From positions 27,711 through 91,710 of the forward strand of contig JARRKC010000044.1 of assembly GCA_037388505.1 (NCBI GenBank): DNA of 64,000 nucleotides, written 5' to 3'. Origin of the DNA: JARRKC01 sp037388505. GTDB lineage: Bacteria; Acidobacteriota; UBA6911; RPQK01; JAPXNP01. The translations under genes and the position numbers were made by a program. The notes under the pieces were generated by a model. That model was not told the DNA's origin, did not search any database, and worked only from the letters and a program-made list of their open reading frames with translations. This document shows positions 51,722 to 60,724 of this stretch, piece after piece; within the stretch, counting starts at the first letter, position 1; each line of letters starts with the position of its first letter.

Positions 51722-52162
51722 ATGGTGGACATGACCAATTCCTTCGACATGCTCCTGGACAAGGCCAGGACATCGGGAATACGCCTCACCCCCCAGCGGA
51801 TGGAGCTTTTGCGCGCCCTAAGCGAGACGACGAAGCATCCGACGGCGGACGATCTTTACCGTCACGTCAAGCGTATCCTGCCGTCGGTCACGCAGGCAAC
51901 CATTCATCGGAATCTTCAGGAACTGGTCAAGGCCGGATTGATCGCCACGCTGGAACGGACAGGACGTCCGACTCAATATGATCCGACCGTCGACGACCAC
52001 CATCATTTCGTTTGCCGCCGGTGCGGACGAATCTTCGACGTCTACCTCAGCCATTCCGAGTACAGGATCGACCGACGAAAGTCCGAACTGGGCGACGCTT
52101 CGATCGATCGATTCGAAATCCACTTCGACGGAACCTGTACCGACTGCCTCGCTTCCCGGTGA
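51722..52162 (+). CDS. Fur-family metal/peroxide-responsive regulator (PerR-like)
   Basis: A 146-aa regulator; ATG at 51731 is an alternative start three codons later. The winged helix (IRLTPQRMELLRALSETTKHPTADDLYRHVKRILPSVTQATIHRNLQELVKAGLI) is followed by the metal domain with HHHFVCRRCGRIFDVY and a C-terminal FDGTCTDCLASR, giving two CxxC zinc pairs. PerR-type members sense peroxide through iron-catalysed His oxidation. Genomic pairing with katG makes peroxide response the likely role; PerR versus Fur cannot be separated firmly from sequence. Confidence 0.9.
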   Translation: MVDMTNSFDMLLDKARTSGIRLTPQRMELLRALSETTKHPTADDLYRHVKRILPSVTQATIHRNLQELVKAGLIATLERTGRPTQYDPTVDDHHHFVCRRCGRIFDVYLSHSEYRIDRRKSELGDASIDRFEIHFDGTCTDCLASR

Positions 52163-52409
52163 GTTGTCTCCCGCCACCTGAAACACAGGGACCTCATTGC
52201 AGAAATCAGAGAAGTCGGAAGAAGTCGAAGCAGGAAGAGAGTGTCCCCTGCTCCGGATGAGACGCAGAGCAGTGACCCGGCATCCGTGAGGACTGGGCCT
52301 GTCTTCGACTCGGTTGCTCGTCGCTAAGCCGATTTCTTCGTGATGGCCCCAACCATCAGACACTATTTCGGTCTATACCTGTGCGAAACATGGATCGCAG
52401 GAGGTACGC

Positions 52410-52754
52410 ATGACCAAGACCAACGATCAGCGGGGGCTCTTCCCCGGATCCCTCGAGATGATGATTCTCCGGACTCTTCAGCGCCAGCCTCTGCATGGGT
52501 ACGCTCTGGCCCAGCAGATCAAGAGTGCCTCGAGAGACCTGCTCCAGATCGAGGAAGGTTCGCTTTACCCGGCGCTGCAGCGCATGCTTCGAGAGGGTTG
52601 GGTGACGGCGAAGTGGGGCGTCTCGGCCACCAACCGCCGGGTCCGAATCTACACACTGACTCCGGCCGGCGCGCGTCATCTCGAACAAGAAATGTGGAGC
52701 TTTGAGCGAATGCTCCAAGGCATCCTGCGCGTTCTCTCACCGGTGCAATCATGA
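52410..52754 (+). CDS. PadR-family transcriptional regulator
   Basis: A 114-aa regulator. It starts LFPGSLEMMILRTLQRQPLHGYALAQQIKSASRDLLQIEEGSLYPALQRMLREGWVTAKWG, the whole PadR winged helix, and ends with a short helix. AGGAGG lies upstream. Its last codons overlap the start of the duplicated permease gene (ATGA), the arrangement seen again and again with acidobacterial ADOP permeases. It probably represses this two-gene operon. Confidence 0.93.
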   Translation: MTKTNDQRGLFPGSLEMMILRTLQRQPLHGYALAQQIKSASRDLLQIEEGSLYPALQRMLREGWVTAKWGVSATNRRVRIYTLTPAGARHLEQEMWSFERMLQGILRVLSPVQS

Positions 52755-55369
52755 ACTGGATCATGCGGGTATTTGCGCGCCGTCGTCTCTACCGTGACCT
52801 CTCCGAAGAGATCGAACAGCACATCGCGGAGAGGGTCGATGCACTCGTCGAAAGCGGGGCCCCACGTTCCGAAGCGATCCACATCGCCCGTCGCGAGTTC
52901 GGTAATGCGACGCTGATCGCCGAGCAGGGCCGCGAGGTCTGGCAGTGGCCGATCTTCGACAGCCTTCTGTTCGATCTCCGTTACGCCGCCCGTCAACTGA
53001 TCCGGCAGCCGTCCTTCGCGGTCATTGCCGTCCTGATTCTGGGGATCGGCATCGGCGCCAACACCGCCGTCTTCAGCATCGTCGACCGGCTGCTCTTCGA
53101 ACCTCTGCCGCTTCGATCGCCGGACCGACTGGTCTGGGTCATCAACTGGGACGTTCCTGGACTTTCCGGTCGCACATCTCAGGTGTCGACCTATGAAGCG
53201 CTTGAGAAGATGGAGTCGTTCGAAGAGACCACCACGTATGAGGCCTTCTTCGCGCGGTCGAGCTACAAGCTGGCCGGCGACCGGCTCGAGCCCGATCGGG
53301 TCTCCGGCGTGATGGTTCCCGCGAACTTCTTTCCGTTTCTGGGCGTGAAGCCATTTCTCGGACGAACGTTCACCGAGGAGGAGTGCCTGAGGGACGGACC
53401 CGGCGCCGTCATGCTCAGCTATGACCTCTGGGTCCGCCGCTACTCGGCCGATCCCAAGATAATCGGCCGGCAGATGCGCGTGAACGATCGAGCCGCGACG
53501 GTCGTGGGTGTCCTGCCCACATCCTTCGATTTCGGTCAGATTTTCGCCCCCGGGAACAAGATCGAGGTCTACCTCCCGGTCATCTTCGACGTCGTCCGCA
53601 ACTGGGGCAATACGATGGCGATCCTGGGACGCCTGAAACCCGGCATCAGCCTGGAATCCGCGCAGGCCGAAGCCACAGGCGTCATCGAGCACCAGCAGCA
53701 GGAGCGCCCGGAATTCGGTCCTCCGGGCAGCTACAATGCGATCCTGAAGCCGTTCCAGCAATCCGTTACCGGAACGATGCACCGTCCGATGATGCTGCTG
53801 TGGGGCGCCGTGATTCTGGTCCAGTTGATCGTCTGCGTCAATCTCTCCACCCTGCTGCTGGGAAGGGCCACGGCTCGACGCAAGGAGATGGCCCTGCGGG
53901 GCGCACTCGGAGCCGGCCGCTTCCGCCTGGCGCGTCAGTTACTGACGGAAACCTCGATCCTCGCCCTTGCAGGCGGCGCCCTCGGTGTCGGATTGGCCTG
54001 GATCGCGGTCTGGGGCGTCCGTCAGTTTCAGGCCGTCGGCATTCCCCTGCTTCAAACCGTTGAGATCGACGAGAGGGTGCTCTCGCTGGCCGCAGGGGTC
54101 ACGATTCTGACGGCTCTGGCGCTCTGCGTTGCGCCGGTCCTGGCTGTCACCCGGGGCAACCTCAATGATTCGCTCAAGGAGGGCGGCCGCGGTGCCCATC
54201 CGGGATTCGATCACCCCTTCGCCCGCACCGTCCTGGTCGTCTCGGAGATCTGCCTGGCGTGTCTGCTGGTCGTCGGGGCCGGACTGCTCATCTTCAGCTT
54301 CCTGGAGGTGCTCGACGTCGACCTGGGTTTCCGGACGGGGCAGACCTATGCGCTGCGGGTCGACGCCGGACCGAGGATCGACACGCAGGAGAAGTTCGAG
54401 AACTACATGCGCCAGCTCATCGCCGCTGCACGGGAGGTACCCGGAGTCGCGGCGGCCTCGGTCAGCGACGCGCTGCCCTTCGACAGCAACCGCAGCTGGG
54501 TCGTCCGCGCCAAGGGACAGCGGCCGGAGGATGCGATCGGCGCCTCCCTAATCAAAGTGGTGGGCCCCGGACTGCTCGAGACCATGGGAACACCGATCCG
54601 GTCCGGGCGCGAGTTCACGGACTACGACGACAGTCGCGGCCGGCCCGTCGCTTTGATCAACGAGACGCTCGCACACCGACTTTGGCCGGATCAGAACGCA
54701 GTCGGACAGTTCCTCCAGGTCGCCGGCACCGAGAGAGAAGTCGTCGGCGTGGTAGCCGACGTTCGCCATCTGAGTGTCGAGGAGCCTTCAGGCCAGGAGT
54801 TCTACCTTCCTGTACTGCAGTTTCGGAGTATGTCCCCCAGCCTGGTCGTCCGAACGAGTCGCTCGTTCCGGGAAGTCGCACCGGCCCTGAGGAGGGAACT
54901 GACCAAGGTGGCGCCTGACTTGCCGACGAACCGTTTCCGACCCTTGGCGCAGATCGTCGATCGGGCGGTCTCCCCCCGACGCTTCTTCGTGAAGCTGTTG
55001 GGCGGATTCGCCCTCATCGCGCTTCTTCTTGCGGCCATCGGCATTTACGGAGTCGTTAATTACTCGGTGACGAGACGGACGCCGGAGATCGGGATTCGGA
55101 TGGCTCTGGGAGCTTCCGGCAGCCGGATTCTCACGGGGGTCGTGGGAGAGACGATGCGCCTGGCGATCGCGGGTGTGGTTCTCGGCCTGATGGGAGCGGT
55201 GGCGCTCTCGTCGCTGCTCGCGTCCCTCGTGTTCGGCATCTCACCGACGGACCCGTGGGCCCTGCTCGCCGCCGCCCTCGTCGTGCTCGCAGTATCGGTC
55301 CTCGCCGGTCTCTTGCCGGCCCTCCGCGCCGCGCGGGTCTCCCCCATGCACGCCCTCCGTAATGGGTGA
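52751..55369 (+). CDS. MacB/FtsX-type duplicated permease (acidobacterial ADOP family)
   Basis: An 872-aa membrane protein with an N-terminal soluble helical domain (about 1-75: LYRDLSEEIEQHIAERVDALVESG and REFGNATLIAEQGREVW), a first helix (FAVIAVLILGIGIGANTAVFSIV), MacB_PCD domain, first FtsX domain, second periplasmic domain and a final FtsX domain ending ARVSPMHALRNG. It is coupled to padR (4-nt overlap). No ATPase gene accompanies it, typical for these orphan duplicated permeases, whose cargo is unknown. Its TGA stop falls inside the left end of a dispersed repeat (55365-55429). Confidence 0.92.
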   Translation: MNWIMRVFARRRLYRDLSEEIEQHIAERVDALVESGAPRSEAIHIARREFGNATLIAEQGREVWQWPIFDSLLFDLRYAARQLIRQPSFAVIAVLILGIGIGANTAVFSIVDRLLFEPLPLRSPDRLVWVINWDVPGLSGRTSQVSTYEALEKMESFEETTTYEAFFARSSYKLAGDRLEPDRVSGVMVPANFFPFLGVKPFLGRTFTEEECLRDGPGAVMLSYDLWVRRYSADPKIIGRQMRVNDRAATVVGVLPTSFDFGQIFAPGNKIEVYLPVIFDVVRNWGNTMAILGRLKPGISLESAQAEATGVIEHQQQERPEFGPPGSYNAILKPFQQSVTGTMHRPMMLLWGAVILVQLIVCVNLSTLLLGRATARRKEMALRGALGAGRFRLARQLLTETSILALAGGALGVGLAWIAVWGVRQFQAVGIPLLQTVEIDERVLSLAAGVTILTALALCVAPVLAVTRGNLNDSLKEGGRGAHPGFDHPFARTVLVVSEICLACLLVVGAGLLIFSFLEVLDVDLGFRTGQTYALRVDAGPRIDTQEKFENYMRQLIAAAREVPGVAAASVSDALPFDSNRSWVVRAKGQRPEDAIGASLIKVVGPGLLETMGTPIRSGREFTDYDDSRGRPVALINETLAHRLWPDQNAVGQFLQVAGTEREVVGVVADVRHLSVEEPSGQEFYLPVLQFRSMSPSLVVRTSRSFREVAPALRRELTKVAPDLPTNRFRPLAQIVDRAVSPRRFFVKLLGGFALIALLLAAIGIYGVVNYSVTRRTPEIGIRMALGASGSRILTGVVGETMRLAIAGVVLGLMGAVALSSLLASLVFGISPTDPWALLAAALVVLAVSVLAGLLPALRAARVSPMHALRNG

Positions 55370-55429
55370 CACGCACGCAATGCTTCTGTAATTCGTTACC
55401 AATACGAGATGCTATTGGCGTCTGGCACC
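55365..55429. repeat. 65-bp dispersed palindromic repeat, copy 1
   Basis: It begins GGTGACACGCACGCAA (55365-55380) and ends GTCTGGCACC (55420-55429); the ends are imperfect inverted repeats of each other. The same 16-base left end and a 9-of-10 right end occur in copy 2 (60285-60350). It covers the stop codon of the permease gene. Type suggests a REP/MITE-like element. Confidence 0.6.
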
Positions 55430-55714
55430 GATTAACTGCAATGGATCCGAGGCCGAGACGATGTCGCCCCGGGGGATCGGGTCCGCAGAGCGACGAGCGT
55501 GGCGGTTGCTGCGTCTCAAAACCGAATGGTCTGCTGGAAGGAGCGTCTATGACGATTGCCTCCACCAGGCAGGGTTTCCCTGTAAGGACTCCGGCCACAG
55601 GGGCTCGCCGTCTCGAGGGTGACTCCGGGACACTTGGCCGCAACGATGCAGTCCCCCTCGATCTTCGCCGGGGCTAGGGCCCACTGGCCGTTCTGTCCAT
55701 GGTCGGGATCTCTC
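55430..55714. other. Intergenic region between convergent permease and FG-GAP genes
   Basis: About 285 nt without a convincing gene. A 42-aa frame (55549-55677) behind AAGGAG starts MTIASTRQGFPVRTPATG but has no recognisable features and I do not call it. No clear terminator hairpin with T-run is visible. Confidence 0.35.
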
Positions 55715-58700
55715 TCAAGGCTGTGCAGCCAAGGGAAGGGGGTGACCGTCGTCGCCGAAGTAATTGAGCGAGAGTGATGCCCCTTGCCCGGACGACAGGA
55801 AGATGAACTGGCTGATGATCCCGCCACCTCCCGCCGCCTGCGGAAAGATCATCGGTGACGGCGCCGTCGTCTGGAGATCGGCCACCGGGAACGTGGTGAT
55901 GAGAAAGTCTCCTCGTTGATTGGTCAGCGTACGCAGCGTCAGTGGAACGAAGGGTTGATCCGAGGTCAACTCCATCACCCCGACGAAGTCGGCGGGAAGT
56001 CCCGCAATCAGCTGCCCGGCGAACAACGCCCGGTGTCCTCCCCCTGGAACATCCAAGGTGCCCTGGCCCCCCTCGGTGACGCCATCCAGTTGTAGTCCCC
56101 GGAGTTGAAGCGTGATCATCGACCCTCCGGGGTTTGCCACCGCCACTCCGGTGTCGTGTCCGCCGCTGCGGTCCACGTAGAGGCGCACATGGCGGGTCGA
56201 AGCGGAAGACGGCACGCCGGCCTCGCTCACCACTACCCCCGACGTGCTCAGCTGAAACACGCCAGCTCCGATTGGTGTCGAACTGCCCGTCGATGGCGTC
56301 GCCATCGCCCAGCCCGCCACCGCTGCCGTCGATCCTCCGTTGGTCTGCAGCACGAACGCTCCCTGAGCCGGAATGCTGTAGGCAAAGCTCGAACCGGTCT
56401 CCCCGCCCACGGACGTTACCTCGAGCGGTGATCCGTCGTCAGCGAAGAGATCGAGCGTGCCGGCTTCGACTACCTCGGTTGGATTGATCAATGTGACGGT
56501 CGTATTGCTTCCTCCGCCGTCGGCAAATTGAGGGAAGCGAAGCGCATGGGTCGAAGCCGTTCGCGATTCGTCGGCGATGGGCGTCGTCGTCAACAGCGTT
56601 TCTCCCCGCTGATTGGTCGTCTGGCGCAGGGCCAAAACGGACAGCGGTTGATCGCTGGTGATTTCGAGTGTCCCCAGTCCGGGCGAAGATGCGAAGTTTG
56701 GAGGCAGAACGAAACTCGAGACTTCCTGCAGTTCACCGACGAACTTGGCCAGATGGGCCCCGGACTCGAGGGTACCCGTGCCTTGCGCCAGCAACTGGCC
56801 CTGGAGATCGCGCAGTCGGTAGGTGAGGTGGGCAGTCTTCGCACCCAGATTGACGGCGGCAAAGCCGGTGTCGGTCGAGATCATGCCGCTTTGCTGGAGT
56901 CGGATCCCCGAGGCACTGAGCGAAGCAGGGCCCGGTAGGCTCGACCGCTTGTCGACCAGGATGCGGGCGGCCCGGGTGGGAGGCGACGTGGGGATGCCGA
57001 CTTCGCCGACCGTCACTCCGCCCTGATCCAGTCTGAAGACACCCGTGGCGTAGGGCGTCGATCCGTAGTTGAGGCTGGCGGAAGCCCAGCCGACTCGAGC
57101 GGTCGGGGGCGCTGCGCTGACGGTCGACGTCGCCCCTTTGGCGGCGAGGCTCAGGACGGCCGTGGCTCCCACGCTCGTACTGAGATTGTCGACCCGCACG
57201 ACCAGACTTCCGGAGGCCAGGGCGACATCCGGCTTGTGATCCAGGTTGAAGTCGGCCAGCACCATGGCGCTGGGATCGGGACCGATATCGCCTGAGACGG
57301 GATCCTGAAAGGTGCCGTCACCGTTACCCGGATAGACAATCAGAGCCTGGTTGCCGCTGCTGGCGACAATCACGTCCGCAGAGCCGTCCTGATCGAAGTC
57401 GGTGATGGCCAGGCCTCCCAGCCCGAAGAATGAATAGCTGTCGGGCGGAGTCAGTTGAGCCGGCGGCTGGAAGGTGCCGTCCCCGTTGCCCAGGAGCACC
57501 GACAGATTGAAGGTGAAGGCCGGTTGTTCGTCGTCGACCAACAGATCCGGTTTGCCGTCAGCATTGAGGTCTCCGGCGGCGACGCGGGTCAGGGTGGCAT
57601 TTTCGAGGACGGCGGCGGGCGCATCGAACGTCCCGTCTCCGTGGCCCAGCAGGACGGACAGACCGCCGTCCAGATTGCCGAGAACCCCCTGGAGCGCCAC
57701 AGCCAGATCCATCTTCCCGTCCCCGTTGAGATCGGCGACGGCCACGGCCTGAGGCTGAGTCCCGACGGCCACGTCGACTCCATCTTGGAAGGTCCCGTCT
57801 CCGTTTCCGGCATAGAACTTGATGTTGCCCCCGCCGGAGTCGATCTCCAACAGGTCCGTAGCATTGTCCCCGTTCACGTCCACGCTCGACAGCGGGCCGG
57901 TCCGGTAGTTGGTGTCCGATATTGCGAGCGTCTGTCCGTCCCGAAACGTGCCCTCTCCATTGCCTAACAGGATCACGATACCGGGACTCACCCTGCCCGA
58001 TACCGTCGACCTGCTGGCCAGAGCCAAATCAGCCTGGCCGTCCTGATCGAAGTCACCGGAAGCAACGAAGGTCGCCGTTCGCCCGAGGTCCACAGGTGCT
58101 CCCAAGCTTCCGTCCGGCGAGCCCGGCATCAGGACCGAGTTGACGGCGAGATCCGGCACGCCGTCGCCGGTGAAGTCGGCGACGGCCAACGAGGAGGCGC
58201 CGGCGCTTCCATTGTTGTCCCGGGGCACGTAGCCGTGGGCAGCCACGAATGTCCCGTCACCGTTGCCGAACAAAATCGAGGCGTGGGAGGCTTCGGCGTT
58301 GGAGACGAACAGATCCGGATAGTTGTCCCCGTCCAAGTCCAGGATGCTCAGTTTCTGAGGCGTGTCGTTGACGACATAGAAGTCAGGATCCCGATAGGTG
58401 CCGTTCCCCTGGTTCAACAGGACGGAAACGGAGTTGTCGATGTTGGTCGTGATCAGATCCAGGTCGCCGTCTTGGTCAAGATCGGCAGAACGGATCTGCC
58501 ACACAGCCCCGTTGAAGGCGAAGTGAAATTCCTGGGCCGATTGGAAGTCACCGTCTCCATCGCCTAGCAGGACCGAGACCGAGGCAGCGCCTCCAGCCGC
58601 GATATCGAGGTGACCGTCCCCGTCGAGATCGGCCGTCGTCAGCGACCAGGCCAGCGACGCTGTACTGATATCGTGAGGAGCCTGGAAAGTGCCGTCGCCG

Positions 58701-59566
58701 TTGCCCAGCAACACCCTCAAGGCGCTCATGTTGAAGGGGCCCTGGACGAGATCGTCGTGGCCGTCTTCGTTGAAATCGCCGACGGCCACGACAGTGGTGT
58801 CGTCCGAGTTCAGCCGCACAACCGGCTGGAAGGTGCCGTCACCGTTGCCGAAGAGCAGCGACACGCCGCCCGCGTCGGGATAGCTGCCGGCGTCGGCGGT
58901 GACCAGGTCCGCGACCTCGTCTTCGTTGAAATCGCCGACCTCGATGAGGTTGGGACCGACACCGACCGAGACGTTGGTGGCCTGACCGAAGGAGTGGTCG
59001 GCCTGACCCAAGATGATCGAGACATTGTTGGAGTCCTGGTTGGCCACGGCCACATCGGTCAGGCCGTCACCGTTGAAATCGGAGGCCACGGCGTCTACGG
59101 GAAACTGCCCCACGCTGATCGACTGGGCAGTTGTTCCAAAGTCCAGGCCATCGAAAGCGGCCTTGACGTCCTTCGGAGCCGGCACGGCGAAGAGGCCCAA
59201 GGGCCGGCCCTGAGCTGCACGAGCCGCTCTGGCGGTCTCGATGATCGCATCCACACTCTGCTGCAGCTGCTCCTGAGACAAGAGCGCGAGCTTGGCGGTT
59301 GTTCCCCCTATCGAAATCGCAACGTAACCACTATCGGTGCCTGTCTGACTTGCAGTCGGGGAGGCATTCCGTCGAAAACTCTTTGGTTTAGCGGCGGGTG
59401 GTTTGCTGCGTAAGAATTGTATAGCCACTTTGAGGGCCCCTGCCTGCTGCGGAGGGATATTGAAGAGATCTGTCAAGTCTTTGACGCTGCAGCTGGGCAA
59501 CAGAAGACAAGACAGCAGACAAATCAGAAGTAGCAAACGCATCGCCGGCGCGTTCTTTCGTCTCAT
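55715..59566 (-). CDS. Giant FG-GAP/VCBS-repeat secreted lipoprotein
   Basis: A 1283-aa exported lipoprotein. Signal with lipobox LPSC (Cys26, after LLLLICLLSCLLLPS). From about residue 140 to 830 it carries at least a dozen FG-GAP/VCBS repeats with the calcium-type pattern DFNGDGLTDVAVAN, GNGDGTFQ, which form beta-propellers as in integrin alpha. The C-terminal third has three or so about 110-residue modules (FAAVNLGAKTAHLTYRLRDLQG through LEITSDQPLSVLALRQTTNQRG) also found in the 1924-aa protein. The start has AAGGAG 4 nt upstream. Likely surface-exposed or secreted binding protein; ligand unknown. Confidence 0.88.
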   Translation of the reverse strand: MRRKNAPAMRLLLLICLLSCLLLPSCSVKDLTDLFNIPPQQAGALKVAIQFLRSKPPAAKPKSFRRNASPTASQTGTDSGYVAISIGGTTAKLALLSQEQLQQSVDAIIETARAARAAQGRPLGLFAVPAPKDVKAAFDGLDFGTTAQSISVGQFPVDAVASDFNGDGLTDVAVANQDSNNVSIILGQADHSFGQATNVSVGVGPNLIEVGDFNEDEVADLVTADAGSYPDAGGVSLLFGNGDGTFQPVVRLNSDDTTVVAVGDFNEDGHDDLVQGPFNMSALRVLLGNGDGTFQAPHDISTASLAWSLTTADLDGDGHLDIAAGGAASVSVLLGDGDGDFQSAQEFHFAFNGAVWQIRSADLDQDGDLDLITTNIDNSVSVLLNQGNGTYRDPDFYVVNDTPQKLSILDLDGDNYPDLFVSNAEASHASILFGNGDGTFVAAHGYVPRDNNGSAGASSLAVADFTGDGVPDLAVNSVLMPGSPDGSLGAPVDLGRTATFVASGDFDQDGQADLALASRSTVSGRVSPGIVILLGNGEGTFRDGQTLAISDTNYRTGPLSSVDVNGDNATDLLEIDSGGGNIKFYAGNGDGTFQDGVDVAVGTQPQAVAVADLNGDGKMDLAVALQGVLGNLDGGLSVLLGHGDGTFDAPAAVLENATLTRVAAGDLNADGKPDLLVDDEQPAFTFNLSVLLGNGDGTFQPPAQLTPPDSYSFFGLGGLAITDFDQDGSADVIVASSGNQALIVYPGNGDGTFQDPVSGDIGPDPSAMVLADFNLDHKPDVALASGSLVVRVDNLSTSVGATAVLSLAAKGATSTVSAAPPTARVGWASASLNYGSTPYATGVFRLDQGGVTVGEVGIPTSPPTRAARILVDKRSSLPGPASLSASGIRLQQSGMISTDTGFAAVNLGAKTAHLTYRLRDLQGQLLAQGTGTLESGAHLAKFVGELQEVSSFVLPPNFASSPGLGTLEITSDQPLSVLALRQTTNQRGETLLTTTPIADESRTASTHALRFPQFADGGGSNTTVTLINPTEVVEAGTLDLFADDGSPLEVTSVGGETGSSFAYSIPAQGAFVLQTNGGSTAAVAGWAMATPSTGSSTPIGAGVFQLSTSGVVVSEAGVPSSASTRHVRLYVDRSGGHDTGVAVANPGGSMITLQLRGLQLDGVTEGGQGTLDVPGGGHRALFAGQLIAGLPADFVGVMELTSDQPFVPLTLRTLTNQRGDFLITTFPVADLQTTAPSPMIFPQAAGGGGIISQFIFLSSGQGASLSLNYFGDDGHPLPLAAQP

Positions 59567-59796
59567 GAGGCTCCTTCCTTTCCGGAAATCCGGGACAAAG
59601 ATGCCCGGGCCTTCTGACGGCTGGTTCTCTTCTCTCTCTGTCCCCTATGTACCTGTGACGGAAAACGGCAATACATCACGCAGAATTGATTCGCCGGGCA
59701 AATTCGGGCGTGCGGCCACCCAGCGGAGGCGACCCTGCCGGGGGGATGCGATCAGCGTGACTCGTGCCGCGAAGCCAAGCGTTTCCGAACCGGGCC

Positions 59797-60284
59797 TCAG
59801 GATGATTCCGCTCCCTGCCGGTCGGCGACGCGCAGGACGAGCAGAGCCGTGTCGTCCGCAGGCTCCACGCCGGCGGTGAATCGGTCCGCGGCACTCACGA
59901 CGGCGTCCCTGATCTCTTCGGCCCCACGGCTGGAAGAAGCCTTCAGAGCGGATACGATTTCCACCTCACCGAACATCTCTCCCGCCCGATTCTCCCTTTC
60001 CGCCAGTCCGTCGGTATGGAAAAGACAGACACTGCCCGAGGGCAGGGTGATCTCGCCGGAACTGCAGGTTGCCGTCCCGAACATGCCGAGCGGCAAGCCG
60101 GTCGCTTCGAGTTTCAGCTCTCCTCCGTCCGCGGTGATTCTCAACGGCGGATTGTGCCTGGCATTGACGTAACGGAGTCGCCGCGATTCGAGATCTGCGC
60201 CGGCAAGCACCATCGTCACGAACCGGCCCGATGCGGAATAGCGAACCGGGTGAGCGTTGATGGCACTCGAATGCGGGCAAGATA
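59797..60284 (-). pseudogene. SpoIIE/RsbU-type PP2C phosphatase C-terminal remnant
   Basis: The minus-strand frame from 60275 to 59797 reads GRFVTMVLAGADLESRRLRYVNARHNPPLRITADGGELKLE, LPLGMFG, GSVCLFHTDGLAERENRAGEMFG and PADDTALLVLRV, that is the last two-thirds of a SpoIIE phosphatase domain with the YVNAxHNPP and TDGxxE metal motifs. The upstream part of the domain and any GAF/PAS/HAMP sensor are missing; the frame runs straight into repeat copy 2. No start codon is suitable. I call it a truncated gene. Confidence 0.75.
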
Positions 60285-60350
60285 GGTGACACGCACGCAA
60301 CTCGATCGTAACTGACCGAGAATAAAGGATTCTCAGGGCAGTCTGGCACT
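60285..60350. repeat. 66-bp dispersed palindromic repeat, copy 2
   Basis: Starts GGTGACACGCACGCAA (60285-60300), exactly as copy 1 at 55365, and ends GTCTGGCACT (60341-60350). The interior is similar but diverged (for example CGTAA and GGAT-CT positions). It lies exactly where the truncated SpoIIE phosphatase begins, so insertion of the element or recombination at it may have removed the 5' part of that gene. Confidence 0.6.
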
Positions 60351-60424
60351 GAACTGAAGATTTCGGAGAGTCGGCCGGAGACTTCCGCGATCGGAGGTCT
60401 CCCGAAAGCGGCACAAAAAGGTTG

Positions 60425-60716
60425 TCAGAAGCCAAAAGTAGGACACTCCGGCTGGTCCGCGATGTGAAGTGAAAACCCGAGATAGGTGCCAGGCCTTGGC
60501 GTGCTCCACTTCGCATCCTTCGGCGAAGCGTAGAGACTGTCGTTCCAGAAGGCTTCTCGACCGCACTCGGTCCGGCTCTCCACCGCCGAGGGAAGGAACC
60601 TTCCGGTCGTTGCTGCTGAATGAGCCGGTCGACGTAGGACTTCGCCCAGTCGAACCATTCCGGATGGGGGCGGCCCAGGGTGCCTCGCGCCGGCAGACCT
60701 CGCATGAGCGAATGAG
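60425..60716 (-). pseudogene. Remnant of a secreted glycan-active protein
   Basis: Minus-strand frame near 60705-60540 reads HPEWFDWAKSYVDRLIQQQRPEG then SFPRRWRAGPSAVEKPSGT, a toroid-helix-type pattern (WLxxQQRxDGSFPRxW) common in glycan lyases, epimerases and uncharacterised secreted helical-barrel proteins. At about 60545 sense shifts to a second frame reading AFWNDSLYASPKDAKWSTPR, PGTYLGFSLHIADQPECPTFGF to a stop at 60425. The gene is frameshifted and lacks its 5' part. Assignment to a specific family is not possible. Confidence 0.45.
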
Positions 60717-60724
60717 ACAGGGAA

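Noticed and set aside
55549..55677. A 42-aa ORF with AAGGAG upstream between convergent genes
   Set aside because: Only the ribosome site supports it; the peptide is low in information and both strands look non-coding.
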